64,000 bases of DNA from Chaetoderma sp. LZ-2023a (GCA_034401795.1 CM067359.1:145334233-145398232), one strand, 5' to 3'; positions 50,346 through 61,337 are shown, counted from the first letter of the stretch. The notes: generated by a model not told the origin, from the letters alone. Numbers and translations are program-made.

Positions 50346-51654
50346 AAACATATTGCCACAGGCACAATGTAGTACACTCATATATATTTCCACAGGGACA
50401 ATGTAGTGCACACACATATTGCCACAGACACAATGTAGTATCCTCACACATTCCCACAGGCACAATGCAGTACACTCACACATTGCCACAGGCATAATGT
50501 AGTACACTCACACATTGCCACAGACACAATGTAGTACCCTCACACATATTGCCACATGCACAATGTAGTACACTCACACATTGCCACAGGCACATTAATG
50601 TAGTACACTTATATTACCACAGGTACAATGTAGTACACTCACACATTATCACAGGCACAATGTAGTACACTCACACATATTGTCACAAGCACAATGTAGT
50701 ACACTCACGCATTGCCACAGGCACAATGTAGTACACACATATATTTCCACAGAGACAATGTAGTGCACTCACACATATTGCCACAGACAATGTAGTATCC
50801 TCACACATTCCCACAGGCACAATGCAGTACACTCACACATATTGCCACAGGCACAATGTAGTACACTCACACATATTGCCACAGACACAATGTAGTACCC
50901 TCACACATATTGCCACAGGCACAATGTAGTACACTCACACATTGCCACAGGCACATTGATGTAGTACACTTATATTACCACAGGCACAATGTAGTACACT
51001 CACACATTATCACAGGCACAATGTAATACACTCACACATTGTCACAAGCACAATGTAGTACACTCACACATTGCCACAGACACAATGTAGTACACTCACA
51101 CATGTTGCCACAGACACTGTGGTACACTCACACATATTTCCACAGGCACAATGTAGTACATTCACACATTGTCACAGGCACAATGTAGTACACTCACACA
51201 TTGCCACAAGCACATTGATGTAGTGCACTTATATTGCCACTGGCACAATGTAGTACACTCAAACATATTTCCACAGGCAAAATGTAGTACACTCACACAT
51301 ATTGACACAGACACAATGTAGTACACTCACTCATATTGTCACATGCATAATGTAGTACACTCACATTGCCACAGACACAATGCAGCACACACACATTTCC
51401 TCAGGCACAATGTAGTACACACACATATTGCCACAGGCAGAATGTAGTACACTCACATATATTGTCACAGGCACAATGTAGTACACTCACATATTTCCAC
51501 AGGCACAATGTAGTACACTCACATTTCCACAGGCACAATGAAGTACACTCACACATATTGCCACAGGCACAATGTAGTACACTCACACATATTGTCACAG
51601 GCACAATGTAGTACACTCACACATATTGCCACAGGCACAATGTAGTACACTCCC
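50346..51654. repeat. 32-36-bp minisatellite
   Basis: Around 38 units of CACAATGTAGTACACTCACA followed by CATATTGCCACAGG. Variants (CACATTGATGTAGT, TTTCCACAGG, TGTCACAAGC) recur in the same order at 50580-50700 and 50940-51060, pointing to block duplication. The His/Thr/Gln and Cys/Val frames are translations of the unit. Confidence 0.96.
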
Positions 51655-51879
51655 TTACCTGCAAACAATATTCAGGTGAAAAGATGTGAATATACACCCC
51701 TATTGCACAATATTTTCTCATTTTTGCCTAACTATAGTCGACAAAATGTGTTCAACATTATCACACATGTTCTTCCTCATGACCTCGAGGATCCCCAGAA
51801 ACAGCATTTCTTGTAATATTAACAGGAAAGGTACTGGACAGACCAACTACATGCACAATTATGCAGACTGGTGATTCCT
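51655..51879. other. Unassigned spacer
   Basis: No family match. Confidence 0.5.
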
Positions 51880-52119
51880 TTAACCCTTTGAACCTTGAAA
51901 TAGTTCAAGAAAATTTAAATTTTCTCATAGAAAATGTTAATTTGCAGACTAAAAGAAGACTATTTTTGAAAATGTACCACTGGAATGACTGGCTCGGTTA
52001 TCGAGCCAGTCGTTCCAGTGTTAAATTTTCAAGAATAGTCTTCTTTTGGTTTGCAAAGGGGCATTTCTCAAGGCCAGTGTGGAAGCCATTTTTGGCTGGT
52101 ATGAGTGTTAAAGGGTTAA
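51880..52119. mobile_element. Family A element A29, near consensus
   Basis: TTAA-CCCTTTGAACC (Q end) to GAGTGTTAAAGGG-TTAA (P end), 240 bp, full core TGGCTCGGTTATCGAGCC. Both arms share AAAAGAAGAC in place of AAGAGAAGAC. Confidence 0.92.
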
Positions 52120-52312
52120 CTTGATCAATCTCTAGCTGAACACAACAAAGCTGCATCATGATGGCTTTGTCAAATTATAGCTAGATAAGTTTTAGAATTA
52201 CTCGTCTGTCACATCCTGCTTAGTTCGTTTCCATTTGAATTAATTACTTTCAAATGGAATAACATGTTTCCATGGTTTTCTTGAGAGTGAGGGACAAATT
52301 GAGTGGACATGA
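52120..52312. other. Unassigned spacer
   Basis: Contains a short dyad CCATTTGAATTAATTACTTTCAAATGG near 52231. No gene. Confidence 0.5.
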
Positions 52313-52397
52313 TAATGGAGGAATTCAGTTTTAGTTATGCCCCGCCCATCTTTAGCTAAGCTCCACCCACACTTGACCCATGTTGGGATCGATCCAA
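52313..52397 (-). mobile_element. Family D end fragment
   Basis: TAATGGAGGAATTCAGTTTT, TATGCCCCGCCCATCTTTAG, CTCCACCCACACTTGACCC and GTTGGGATCGATCC. It is cut off by the GT microsatellite. Confidence 0.75.
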
Positions 52398-52398
52398 T

Positions 52399-52600
52399 CA
52401 ATGTGTGTGTTTGTGTGTACGTGCGCACACGTGTGTGTGTGTGTGTCCATGCATGTGTCCTTATGTGCATCAGTGCATACATATTTCTGAGCTGATTTTA
52501 TCCAACCATCCATCCATCCATTTGCCTGTCAATTTGTCTTTTTTTTTCACAACCATCCATCTGTCCATCTACCTGCCCGCCCAATCATCCGCCCGCTTGC
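52399..52600. repeat. GT microsatellite and CCAT simple repeat
   Basis: GTGTGTGT runs (52400-52450) and CCATCCATCC/CCATCTGTCC (about 52503-52575). Confidence 0.92.
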
Positions 52601-52945
52601 TTAGTGAGTGGTGATTTGCTTGCTAAGAGAAGATGATATTGAGCTAGTTACTCCTGTGGCAGATTTAAAAAATAACCTTTTATACTGCAAATGACCTTGT
52701 TACCCTTAATTCAGCGTTATCCATGTGAGAGATTATGACAAATTAGTTACCAGCAGATTATTTCCTGCCAGAATAGTCCAGTCAAATTTCTCTTAAAATA
52801 TGTAAATCCTTTGAAGCAGAATTTTAAGATTGTAAAATTAAATCAGCCGAAAGAATACTTGAAAATTTAATTCACGTGGAAATATTAAATCACTCGATTG
52901 ACGTACTTAATATATATTTCTTATATTAATTTTTTTTTGTCTAGT
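52601..52945. other. Spacer with a worn family A remnant
   Basis: GAGCTAGTTACTCCTGTGGC and TTATACTGCAAATGACC near 52640-52695 look like one old A arm. The rest is AT-rich without a match. Confidence 0.4.
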
Positions 52946-53185
52946 AAAACCCTTTAACACTCATATCAGCCAAAGACGGCATGTGCAGTGGTCTTGAGAA
53001 ATATCTATTTGCAGACCAAGATAAAACTATTTTTGAAAATTTACCGCTGGAATGACTGGCTCAATAATCAAGCCAGTCATTCCAGTGGTAAATTTTCAAA
53101 CATAGTCTTCTTTTGGTCTGCAAATGGACATTTTCTATGAGATAATTGAAATTTTATTGAACACATTCGAGGGTTAACGGGTTAA
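52946..53185. mobile_element. Family A element A30
   Basis: P end ACCCTTTAACACTCATATC with AGCCAAAGACGGC, core TGGCTCAATAATCAAGCCAG, Q end CTATGAGATAATTG and GAGGGTTAACGGG-TTAA. The left TTAA has mutated to TAAA. Confidence 0.9.
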
Positions 53186-53201
53186 TAATCAATAAATTAT
53201 T

Positions 53202-53307
53202 TTAACCATTTAACTGTTGTAATTCCAGCGTCTCAATTTCAAGTCAACTATATAGGAAAATGGCTGAATATGTTGAAGCTAATTTTACTGGAACCTGTAG
53301 TTGCCCT
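53202..53307. mobile_element. Family C half-element
   Basis: TTAACCATTTAACTGTTGTA, GCGTCTCAATTTCAAGTC, CTGAATATGTTGAAGCTAAT and TTTACTGGAACCTG; only the left half remains. Confidence 0.6.
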
Positions 53308-53517
53308 ATGCCCTAGATATTTTTGTGGTCGGGTTGGGGTTTCAAGTTTTTTCCCCAAATTTCTTAAATTGTTTGGATCAGGACCAAATCTGCTGAATCC
53401 TAGTGTCTGGTCATCTTAATGATCAATTTGAGGCAAATCATACCACTAGTTTCCAAGATATTCATGGATCCAGAATTTGTCCCATCTGCCTCTGTGGTAT
53501 TTTATTTGAAGCATGTC

Positions 53518-53590
53518 CACACACACATGCACGCATGCACGTGCATGCATAAACACACATGCACATGCAGACACGCACACACAGACATAC
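53518..53590. repeat. CA-rich microsatellite
   Basis: ACACACATGCACGCATGCAC and ACACACATGCACATGCAGAC; imperfect. Confidence 0.85.
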
Positions 53591-53653
53591 ATAGATACTG
53601 GATAAGTCCATTAATGCCACACTCTGCAGTAACGTTATCATTGCACATTCCCT

Positions 53654-53720
53654 TGACCCTTTAATGGTCAAGCCGGCCAGAACCAGCCTATTTTAATCGA
53701 GGGTTAAAGTGTTAATCTTG
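53654..53720. mobile_element. Family Ab termini without a core
   Basis: GACCCTTTAATGGTCAAGCC, GGCCAGAACCAGCC, then directly ATCGAGGGTTAAAGTG-TTAA. Both tips remain and the whole hairpin is deleted. Confidence 0.7.
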
Positions 53721-54003
53721 ACCAACTATGGTCTGATACTTTGACTACCTGGACCATTGTCTAACCAGGTTAGTCATGGGTAACCATACTCTGGTCAGCT
53801 GGTACATAACCGCCATGGTCTAGCCAGATTAATAATGGCCACGTATAGTCTGACAAAATGGACATCATGGTCTAGCCAGATTAATAATGGCCACTTATGT
53901 TTTGACCAAATGGACACTATGGTCTAGGCAAGTTAATCATGGTCACTTACAGTCTGACCAAATGGACACCATCGTCTAGCCAGCTTAATCATGGTCACTT
54001 AAG
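53720..54003. repeat. 52-bp satellite array, left part
   Basis: TAGCCAGATTAATAATGGCC, then ACTTATGGTCTGACCAAATG and GACACCATGG form a unit; its TAG landmark falls at 53821, 53873, 53925 and 53977, period exactly 52. Left of 53821 units are more diverged. The array is cut by DIRS copy 2 and resumes at 60110. Confidence 0.93.
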
Positions 54004-54282
54004 TTGTTATTACACCACAAAAACATCTTGACCGTTCAATCACTACTTGCTAAATCAAATATCTGCATTTAGCTACCAGAATAAGATTTTTATGCTCGCT
54101 TACATACTCCCTTATGCCTATATCATCACCATGCATACCCTTAACCAGGCTATTGGTAAGGGAACACCAGCATAAGCCTCAGTATAGACTGGCACCAGTT
54201 TGTACTCACTCCTTGGTGACGCCTGTCACTAAGCACGCCCGCGCATGCGCAGTAGATCCCAAATGGGAAACATTAACTTTTC
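54004..54282 (+). repeat. DIRS copy 2 left inverted terminal repeat
   Basis: TTGTTATTACACCACAAAAA to CATTAACTTTTC, matching copy 1 almost base for base with a few small deletions. Confidence 0.92.
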
Positions 54283-55049
54283 AAATATTCTGCAAGCAGA
54301 ACAGTTGGCCTGCTATCTAGCTTAGGTTTTTACAGCTTTGCGCTGAAGATCAGCTACATATTTAAGAGTTTTCTGATTCAGGAATCATGTCTATTATAAA
54401 TTCGAATCTCCCTAATTATGTCTATTGTATACTTTGTGTTTTTTTGGGAGTTTTTTGAGAGTTTTTAGCTCTGGTTATGAGTTACCAGTTTTTGTGTCAA
54501 ATACTCCCGTTTTTTAGGTATTACAATAGCCTATTTAATATCATCAATCAAACCATGCTTTAGAATTAAAAACCCTTAGTACGCGCTTATTAATATTTAG
54601 TGCCTACATAAAAATAATAATCTTATGAATCTTCATAAATTCTTGGTCTTTCAGTGAGATTTTCAAATCCGTTTCTCAGTCTCTTGTATAGAGGTTTTGT
54701 TTCTTTACTGGATTTCCATATCTAGAGATCTCTTATTAAGTATGTTTTTTACATAAGCATCATATGAAAAAATTTTCTCTATTTCGTGATTCTATAAAGA
54801 ATTTAAGTCTGATTAAGACGATAGTGGTAATTCTTGCAGCCATTTTCGTTAATAGGGGAATCCCACGTCTTTCACGACCAGGCATGAATTACGTCTTTTG
54901 TTGACTAAGGCTTTGGGTTTCTCTTAAAGCCTGTTATAGACTTCCAGTAAGTCTCAGTCTAAAGACCACATAAGTCTTGAGGGGTGCATTACTCTCATGC
55001 AGTGGCATCAGTGACGGAAGTTATCGATTATTCATCCCATGCAGGTATA

Positions 55050-56800
55050 GCCAGTATGTTTAGAGATCTTCGATCTCTATGTCCACTCCCGTTATTGCTC
55101 CTGGCCTGTTAGATCCTGCCTAACATCATACTTCCGTTTCCGGTTCCGGTTTCGTTGTATCTGTTTTCGGTAGTAGTGCTTCTACTTCTGGTATGAGAAG
55201 TTCATTTCTGGGTCTTAGATCCGGCTTAACTTCCAACTTCCGTTTCCGGTTCCATTTTTTTTGTTTTATCTATTTCCGGTAGTAGTGCTTTCACTTCCGG
55301 TTTGAGAGGTGTTGTCTGGGTCTGTTAGATCTGGATAGATACCTAATTCCGTTTCCGGTTTATCAGCTTTTACTGGCTCTCTTTCCGGGAGTCATTTTAG
55401 AGCTTAAGGTTATGAATTGCCTGATCGTTCAGATTCTTCTGTTTCCGCTAGTCTTTCTATTCCTGGGTCAGTCGAGATCAGGGATCTGAGGAAGTTTTCC
55501 CAATTAGTGCCTCTTCGGATGATTTGTCCTCGGCTCTTTAATGCATGGCTTCTTGTCTCTCTCTTCCTCTTCTTGGTACGTCTTTTCACGTCTGTCTCTT
55601 TTCTTGTTCTCCTAGCATTCTGTCTTTCACTCTTCGACTTTCCTTCTTCGCTGGGTTTCTCACTTTCCTTTTCCAGTTTATCCGATTCTTGCTTCTTCAT
55701 ATCACGTTGCTTTCTTCTCATTTTTTCTACTCTGTTCCTTCTAATTCTTCTCTTCTCTTATTTTTCTCTTTTTTCTTCATCTTTACTCATCTAGATCTAA
55801 TTTTTTCAAATTTTTCCTTCTCAGTAATTAGTTTTCTATTTGGTGTCTTTGGTTTAGTGTTCTCTTTGTTTCTTTAATCTGGAATTCCTCGTTCAATCCC
55901 TTTTCTATTTCCGTTGTTCTTTCTATTGTCTCTCGATTCTATTCTTGGATCAGTCAAGGTTTTTTCCATTCCAGGGTTGCTTGGACGATTGGTCCTCGTT
56001 TCTTTAATGGATTCCTTCTTGTCTCTCTCTCTCTCTCTTTCTCTTCAGGATGAGTTTTGTCTCGCCTGCCCACTTTTTCTTGTTCTAATGTTCTTTCAGT
56101 CTATTTCTAATCTGAAGAATTTTGCCAAAGTGGAATCTTCTGCGGATCTTTTTAGTTGGGAATCTGTATGTAAGGCACAGATTAAATCAGCTATCCTTCT
56201 AGCTCTTTTTTCTGAAGATGTTTTTTCTAGAAGCAGGAAGAGGTATTCAGAGTCCCTCTGAGGTTCTTAGAAATCTCTAGCCACTATCCTTAGAGGGTTT
56301 TTTTAACTCAATTTGTAGTTTGTTTGACTTCGTTGCCTCTAAGAAAATACATAGAAAAGCCATCCGAAGTTAATAAACTTTGTTTATGCTTTGAAGTATT
56401 CTAATTCCAATTCCTCCCTTTGGCCTATGATATATTTGGTCAATCATCTTCCGTATTTTTAGGGCTGATTCTGTAAATAGTAGGTCCTCCAAAGGATCTG
56501 CGTTTTCTGTGTAGAGAGACTTTTCTTCTTTTTAAAAAAACCCTCTTTAATCCTTCCATAGAGAAAGAGTCTCAGGCCTGTTGAGTTTGGTGCTTATCTT
56601 TCTAGGATAATTACCAATTCTTCTCTGTCTTCAGGTTCTAAGCCCGATTCGAGGAGGAGGATTAATCTGACCCCTTTTTTGCTCATTGTTCTAGATTCCA
56701 AGACCGGCAGGCCTCCCCTTATCAGATGAGAAGGGGCTTGTGTTATTTCTTGATCTAGTCTTAGAGGTTGTTCCTTTAAGGGGTTCAGAGTAAGAGAATC
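55050..56800 (+). pseudogene. DIRS copy 2 gag-like region (degenerate)
   Basis: Same order of landmarks as copy 1: TCCGGTTCCGG repeats (55105-55345, three units), GGTCAGTCGAGATCAGGGAT (55464), a second related block near 55950 (GGATCAGTCAAGG), AATCTGTATGTAAGGCACAG (56160) and GAGGAGGATTAATCTG (56650). Long Ser/Leu/Phe frames such as 55417-55794 are T/C-rich and shift relative to copy 1, so they are not a conserved protein. The assignment is by position. Confidence 0.5.
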
Positions 56801-56849
56801 TGAAGGGATGGTGGTAGCCTGGGTAGACCCATCCTTTTATCTTTATCCT

Positions 56850-58330
56850 ATTTATCTCTTCCTCTTCCATTGTCTTAGGATCCGTTGGTCCTTTCCCCCC
56901 CTTTTTCCCAGCATTCTAGTAAGAGGGCGCCTGTCTCTAATTTTGGGAGACTTGGTAAGCTCTCGTTCAGGTCTCTTGATTCAGAGATCATCGCTGGTTT
57001 TTTTTTGCTCCTATTGGATTTTCATTGTCCTTTGTCCGTCTTTTCTAGGTGGTCTCCTTTCATTCCTTCCTGGTGAAAATGGAAGCCCTAGAGGACGAGT
57101 TGGAGTTCATGATTCTAAGTAGTCCTTAGAATTCATTCCAATTGGGAGCACCAAGATGTTGGGTGGATGGTGTCTGATCTCAATCTGAAGAGTTTTTTCC
57201 TCTTATCTTATCTTCAATGTTCTAGATGGAGACCTTAGCTCAGTTTTCGCCAGTCTGAATCCGGGCATGTGATTCTTCTCCATAAAGATATTAGACGTCT
57301 TACTACTTGTTTTCATCCACCCTTCATGCCGTCAATTGCCGTGGCAGGTTTATTTTACAGTCGTTCTATTCACCTTCACGTTTATATAAACGACATGCTA
57401 GTATAAGCAGAGCTTTTTATTAGTTCTAGCAGTTTCATTCCAGAGAATTGCAGTCTGGAATGCAGCCTAGGTCGGATTGTAATTCTCTTAAAGTCAAGTT
57501 CAAATTCCGCTCTACCTTTCTCCCACCCAGGCTTTTTTCATTCTATCTAGCTCGGGGTCTTGTTTTTTCCCTTTAGACCTTAGAGTGGAAGCAATCTCAG
57601 TAGGGATGGAATTCTATCTTCCTCTTTTATGGTCAGCTATTTGCTTCCTCAGGGTGATAGGATTGATGGTCAGCATCAAGAATACCATTCATAGAGAGAT
57701 TCTGATGAGAAGACTTTTCCATTGCTCTTAATGTCCTTGGAGCTTTAGTCGGCTCACTCTTTTCCTTCCGATTCCTATCAGATAATCCCTTTTTCCCGTT
57801 CTAGTTATGGGAAGGATTATTCTCTGCTTCTGTTGGGTGTTCCTTTGGTCAAGTCTTCTCCTCTGGTTTTTGTTTTTCTCAGACGCTTCCCATGAGGAGG
57901 GGGGACAGTCTGGGATCACCTGCTCAGAGGGTCAGTTTCTAAGGTCGGTTGTCAATCGATTCTCAAGCTTAGGGATTGTTCCCTCTTAGATTTCTTGCGT
58001 CCTGTCGGTATGCTAGAATTTCCTCTTGCAGCCTGTTTTTCCGGATTTTCAGGCATTGGTGGTGGACGCTCTGTTTCAGTCCTGGTTAGGGTTGTTTGAT
58101 TATGCATTTCCTCCATCTTTCCTGATTCCGTTGCTCTTGAGATAGGTCAGGGATCAGATTAAAGAACTTCTTCTGATAGCTCCCTTTTGGCCAAAGTGGA
58201 TCTGCATTGCGGATTTCCTCTTTTCTCCATGTAGTCTTCACTTGTCTTCTTCCAGTCTCCCCGGACCTCCTGTCTAAAGTAAGAGTTTGGTGTATTCATT
58301 CTGTCTCAGGAATTTTCAGTAGGTATCTTT
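56850..58330 (+). pseudogene. DIRS copy 2 reverse transcriptase / RNase H region (broken)
   Basis: The 56808-57122 frame contains RGRLSLILGDLVSS, equivalent to the gag-pol junction segment of copy 1. A worn motif-A region lies near 57270-57290 (SIKILDV). The LPFGLS segment is missing here. In its place HVYINDMLV (57376-57402) preserves the catalytic motif position as Y-I-N-D (57382-57393), with Asn where the first Asp is expected. The C-terminal block reads LIAPFWPKWI at about 58173 with GGGRSVSVLV upstream. The two copies have lost different parts of the polymerase. Confidence 0.85.
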
Positions 58331-58369
58331 GGAGAGTTTTGTTTTGATCCCTGAGACTAGAATTTCTGC

Positions 58370-59310
58370 GAGTTCTCAGGACATCAGTATTTCTGCCAGG
58401 AGGGAGTCAACTTGCAGAGTTTTCAAGGTCTGTCTTAAAACTTTAGAAGTATGGTGTGCAGACCTTAGTCTCTTGACAGATCCTGTTTTTCATTTTCCCT
58501 AGTGTTAGATATTTTATTTTATCTCCTTGTCTCTTTATATTTGTCTTCTAACACTGTAAGAGGTTACCCATTTCTTTGGCATCCATGCTACATTGTCTGT
58601 TGATTACTGATGTTAAAAATTCAAAGGTTCTTTATAATTTTCATTTGAGGTTTATGCTTTTTTCATCCTCCAATAGCTAAACCTTTGTCTTCCGGGAACC
58701 TGGATTTGGTTCTTCAGGTTTTTGGCAGAACTTTTCTTTGAACCTTTTTCTCTTATAATAGCATGAACTTTGTAACTTTAAATCTGTTTTTAGGATTACA
58801 TCTGCTTCTGATAATAGATGATCCTAAGTTTCAGGCTTTTTCCGCTGAGAAGGACAGGTGTTGATTCTGGCGACGGTCTAGTCTTATATCCTAGAAGGGA
58901 TTTTTTATTAAAAATTCAATCTAACCGTCTCCCAGCTAAGCCAGTTATTTTAAAATATTTATCTTCCTTTTCGCCGTCTGACTGACTTCAATATATTGTC
59001 AGAGTTTTTAAAGTTTCAAGCGTCGTACTGATTTTTAGAGATCCAATCTATCCCATTTCTGGGTTCTCTATGCAGAGGAGGTAGTCAGGCCAGTCTCTAG
59101 CTTTTTATGGCCAGATGGAATTGTGTGACTGTTGTTTTGAGATGGCTTCCTCTGATCATATTAATCTTTCTCACATTTAAGCTCATGAACTTAGAGGGAA
59201 GGGTCCCTCTTTCGCTTTCGCTGGCTCTTCTTTATTTGAGGTAATGTAAGTCGTAAGATGGAAATCTGAGCCTACTTTTGCCTCCTTTTTATTTATAAAA
59301 CCAGAGCGTA
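58370..59310 (+). pseudogene. DIRS copy 2 tyrosine recombinase (broken)
   Basis: SAM-like N-terminal traces SSNTVRGYPFLWHP (about 58545) and PPIAKPLSS-like text (58668) are present. Box I is damaged (SASDNR-stop, about 58809), losing the doublet Arg of copy 1. Box II is HELR (59183-59194) in AHELRGK. The C-terminal block WKSEPTFASF is followed by the same five-T run (59286-59290) as in copy 1. Confidence 0.85.
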
Positions 59311-59611
59311 GCGGCACTCTTTTTAGATATATCATGATTCTTTCTAAAAAGGCTGAAGACCATTTACCAATCTCACTACACCATTTCTGTTAAGACTGTT
59401 TGTCTGCGTGAAATGGTGAGTTTTTTCATTGGTTTGTTATTTATTTCTTTAAGTTTAAAGAAATCAATGTTTGATAATCATTGTGTGATTAATTAAGATG
59501 TACCAGGTTATTAACATTTGGTTACGTTCTGTTTGATTTTTATCCTTGCTTATGTATTCTCAAATCTCCACCCACCTAAGTTCCATGTGGGGCACTGACC
59601 AAATCTACGGG

Positions 59612-59752
59612 TTTAGCGAGTAGTGATTGAACGGTCAAGATGTTTTTGTGGTGTAATAACAACCCCCAACAGACCCACCCACCCCCCCTTTAGTGGGTTG
59701 GTCTGTAGTTTTATTAACCACTATAAAAACATACTTACTGTTCAATCACTAC
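59612..59752 (+). repeat. DIRS copy 2 internal complementary region
   Basis: AGTGATTGAACGGTCAAGAT, GTTTTTGTGGTGTAATAACA, then ACCCCCAACAGACCCACCC, TTTAGTGGGTTGGTCTGTAG and ACTGTTCAATCACT. The C run of copy 1 is here broken by two A residues. Confidence 0.92.
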
Positions 59753-59821
59753 GACCTGGCCTCAGCCACCCTGCATGGGAATGATGTGAGAATCTTGTCA
59801 GGATATATGGCACTTAAATTT

Positions 59822-60109
59822 AGAAAAGTGAATCTGTTCGGGCGCGCTTAGTGACAGGCGTCACCAAGGAGTGAGTACAGACTGGTGCCAGTCTATACTG
59901 AGGCTTATGCTGGTGTTCCCTTACCAGTAGCCTGGTTACGGGTATGCATGGTGATGATATAGGCATAAGGGAGTATGTAAGCGAGCATAAAAATCTTATT
60001 CTGGTAGCTAAATGCAGATATTTGATTTAGCAAGTAGTGATTGAATGATAAGTATGTTTTTATAGTGGTTAATATAACTATAGACCAACCCACTAAAGGA
60101 GGGGGGTTG
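59822..60109 (-). repeat. DIRS copy 2 right inverted terminal repeat
   Basis: From GAAAAGTGAATCTG to CCCACTAAAGGAGGGGGGTTG. Lacks the TTGGGATCTGTTGCGCATGC part found in copy 1. The outermost GTCTGTTGGGG is shortened. Confidence 0.9.
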
Positions 60110-60470
60110 TCTGACCAAATGGACACCATGGTCTAGCCAGATTAATAATGGTCATTTATTGTTTGACCAAATGGCCCATGATCTATTCAGATTAATAATG
60201 GTCACCTATTGTCTGACCAAATGGACACCATGGTCTATTCAGATTAATAATGGTCACCTATTGTCTGACCAAATGGACACCATGGTCTATTCAGATTAAT
60301 AATGGTCACTTATTGTTTGACCAAATGGTTCATAGTCTATTCGGATTAATAATGGTCGCTTATGGTCTGACCAAATGGACCATGGTCATAATGTTAGTCA
60401 AGCTATCTTTAAATTATGGCCAACTATGGTCTGACCAAATGGTCAAACTGGATTACTAATAGGCAACAAT
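60110..60470. repeat. 52-bp satellite array, right part
   Basis: Continues the array at 53720-54003: TCTGACCAAATGGACACCAT, GGTCTAGCCAGATTAATAAT, GGTCATTTATTG. About seven units; units at 60215-60300 are nearly identical to each other (GACACCATGGTCTATTCAGA). Confidence 0.93.
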
Positions 60471-60585
60471 ATTCTGGCCAAGCGAAATATGGTCACAACC
60501 CTGATCTCATCACGGTCATCTGCGGTAATATTACAAGACCAAACCAATTCAAATGGACCATGGTCAGATCCTTGGCCTAGCTGAC
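60471..60585. other. Diverged satellite edge
   Basis: ACAAGACCAAACCAATTCAA and ATGGACCATGGTCAGATCC; a related phrase ACCAAACCAATCCACATGGA recurs at 62637. Confidence 0.5.
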
Positions 60586-60792
60586 TTAACCCTTACCACT
60601 CTGATGTCCATATTCTATCTTTTACTGAGTCAATATCAAAGAAGCCGGTGTACATTTTTCAACAATTTTGGTGGAAGATGTTGCTGTGTACGACAGCACC
60701 ATCTCCCTCCAAATTTGTTGAAAAATTAACACTGGTTCCTCTTAATTTAATTTGAAAATTTAAAGTTTTAATACCAGTGTGGTATGGGTTAA
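60586..60792. mobile_element. Family B element
   Basis: TTAA-CCCTTACCACTCTGATGTC to ACCAGTGTGGTATGGG-TTAA, 207 bp, inner dyad GTACATTTTTCAACAATTTT ... AAATTTGTTGAAAAATTAAC around TGTACGACAGCACCATC. A well preserved copy inserted next to the satellite. Confidence 0.9.
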
Positions 60793-60905
60793 TCATAGTC
60801 AACCACGGTATAAAAATGATCAACCATGGTCCAACAATGATCAACCCGGATCTAACAATAATCAACCATGGTCTAACAATGATCAACCATGGTCTAGCAA
60901 GAGTT
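60793..60905. repeat. 21-bp tandem repeat
   Basis: Five units of AATGATCAACCATGGTCTAA(C) with ACC/CCG variants. CCATGGTCTA is also a word of the 52-bp satellite. Confidence 0.92.
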
Positions 60906-60954
60906 GGCATTTCTTATCATAGTCAAATTCAAGGTATTTTATTCATTACCAAAC

Positions 60955-61044
60955 ATGATAATAACATGGTCAGCAATATAAAATACCACATGGACCATCA
61001 TGATAATAACATGGTCAGCAATATAAAATACCACATGGACCATC
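60955..61044. repeat. 45-bp tandem duplication
   Basis: ATGATAATAACATGGTCAGC, AATATAAAATACCACATGG and ACCATC occur twice, without a mismatch that I see. Confidence 0.95.
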
Positions 61045-61337
61045 ATCAACCACCAGGTTCAATTACAGCAGAGTAAAAGCATACAAATCATTTTAAGCAT
61101 CATCAAGGTATACTGTTAGAATGGAAATCTAGTTTTTGTCAGAGGAAACTTGCAATTAATGAAGGAATCTTGAGACTAGGCATTGCTAATAGAGAAGTTT
61201 CTTTGATTTGTTTGAGATTGTAGTTTTTCCATTTGTCGGCGAGATCATTCTGTTGTACATTGCACTATAGAGCAATAGTTGTATCCAATTTCACTCCAAA
61301 TCTGAACAAAATTACTGTCACAAGGACTAAAACTAAA
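61045..61337. other. Unassigned spacer
   Basis: No family match or gene. Confidence 0.5.

Larger units (their letters stand above)
54004..60109 (+). mobile_element. DIRS-type tyrosine-recombinase retrotransposon, copy 2 (decayed)
   Basis: Collinear with copy 1 without the hAT-like insert and with fewer gag-region repeats. Inverted terminal repeats lie at 54004-54282 and 59822-60109, the ICR at 59612-59752, the reverse transcriptase region at about 56850-58330 and the recombinase at about 58370-59310. It is inserted in a 52-bp satellite with no target duplication beyond TTG. All coding parts are broken; the right terminal repeat has lost about 30 bases (AATCTGTT joined to CGGGCGCG). Confidence 0.93.

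Noticed and set aside
50155..51616. Cys/His/Val frames on both strands in the 50-51.6 kb region
   Set aside because: They follow the 32-36-bp minisatellite unit and change frame with unit length.
54180..54260. GC-rich inverted segments in the DIRS ends considered as tRNA-like genes
   Set aside because: No A-box/B-box pair or cloverleaf; the segment is part of the inverted terminal repeat.
55410..55721. 103-codon Lys/Arg/Glu-rich minus-strand frame in DIRS copy 2
   Set aside because: It is the complement of T/C-rich gag-region sequence; the corresponding frame is not kept in copy 1.
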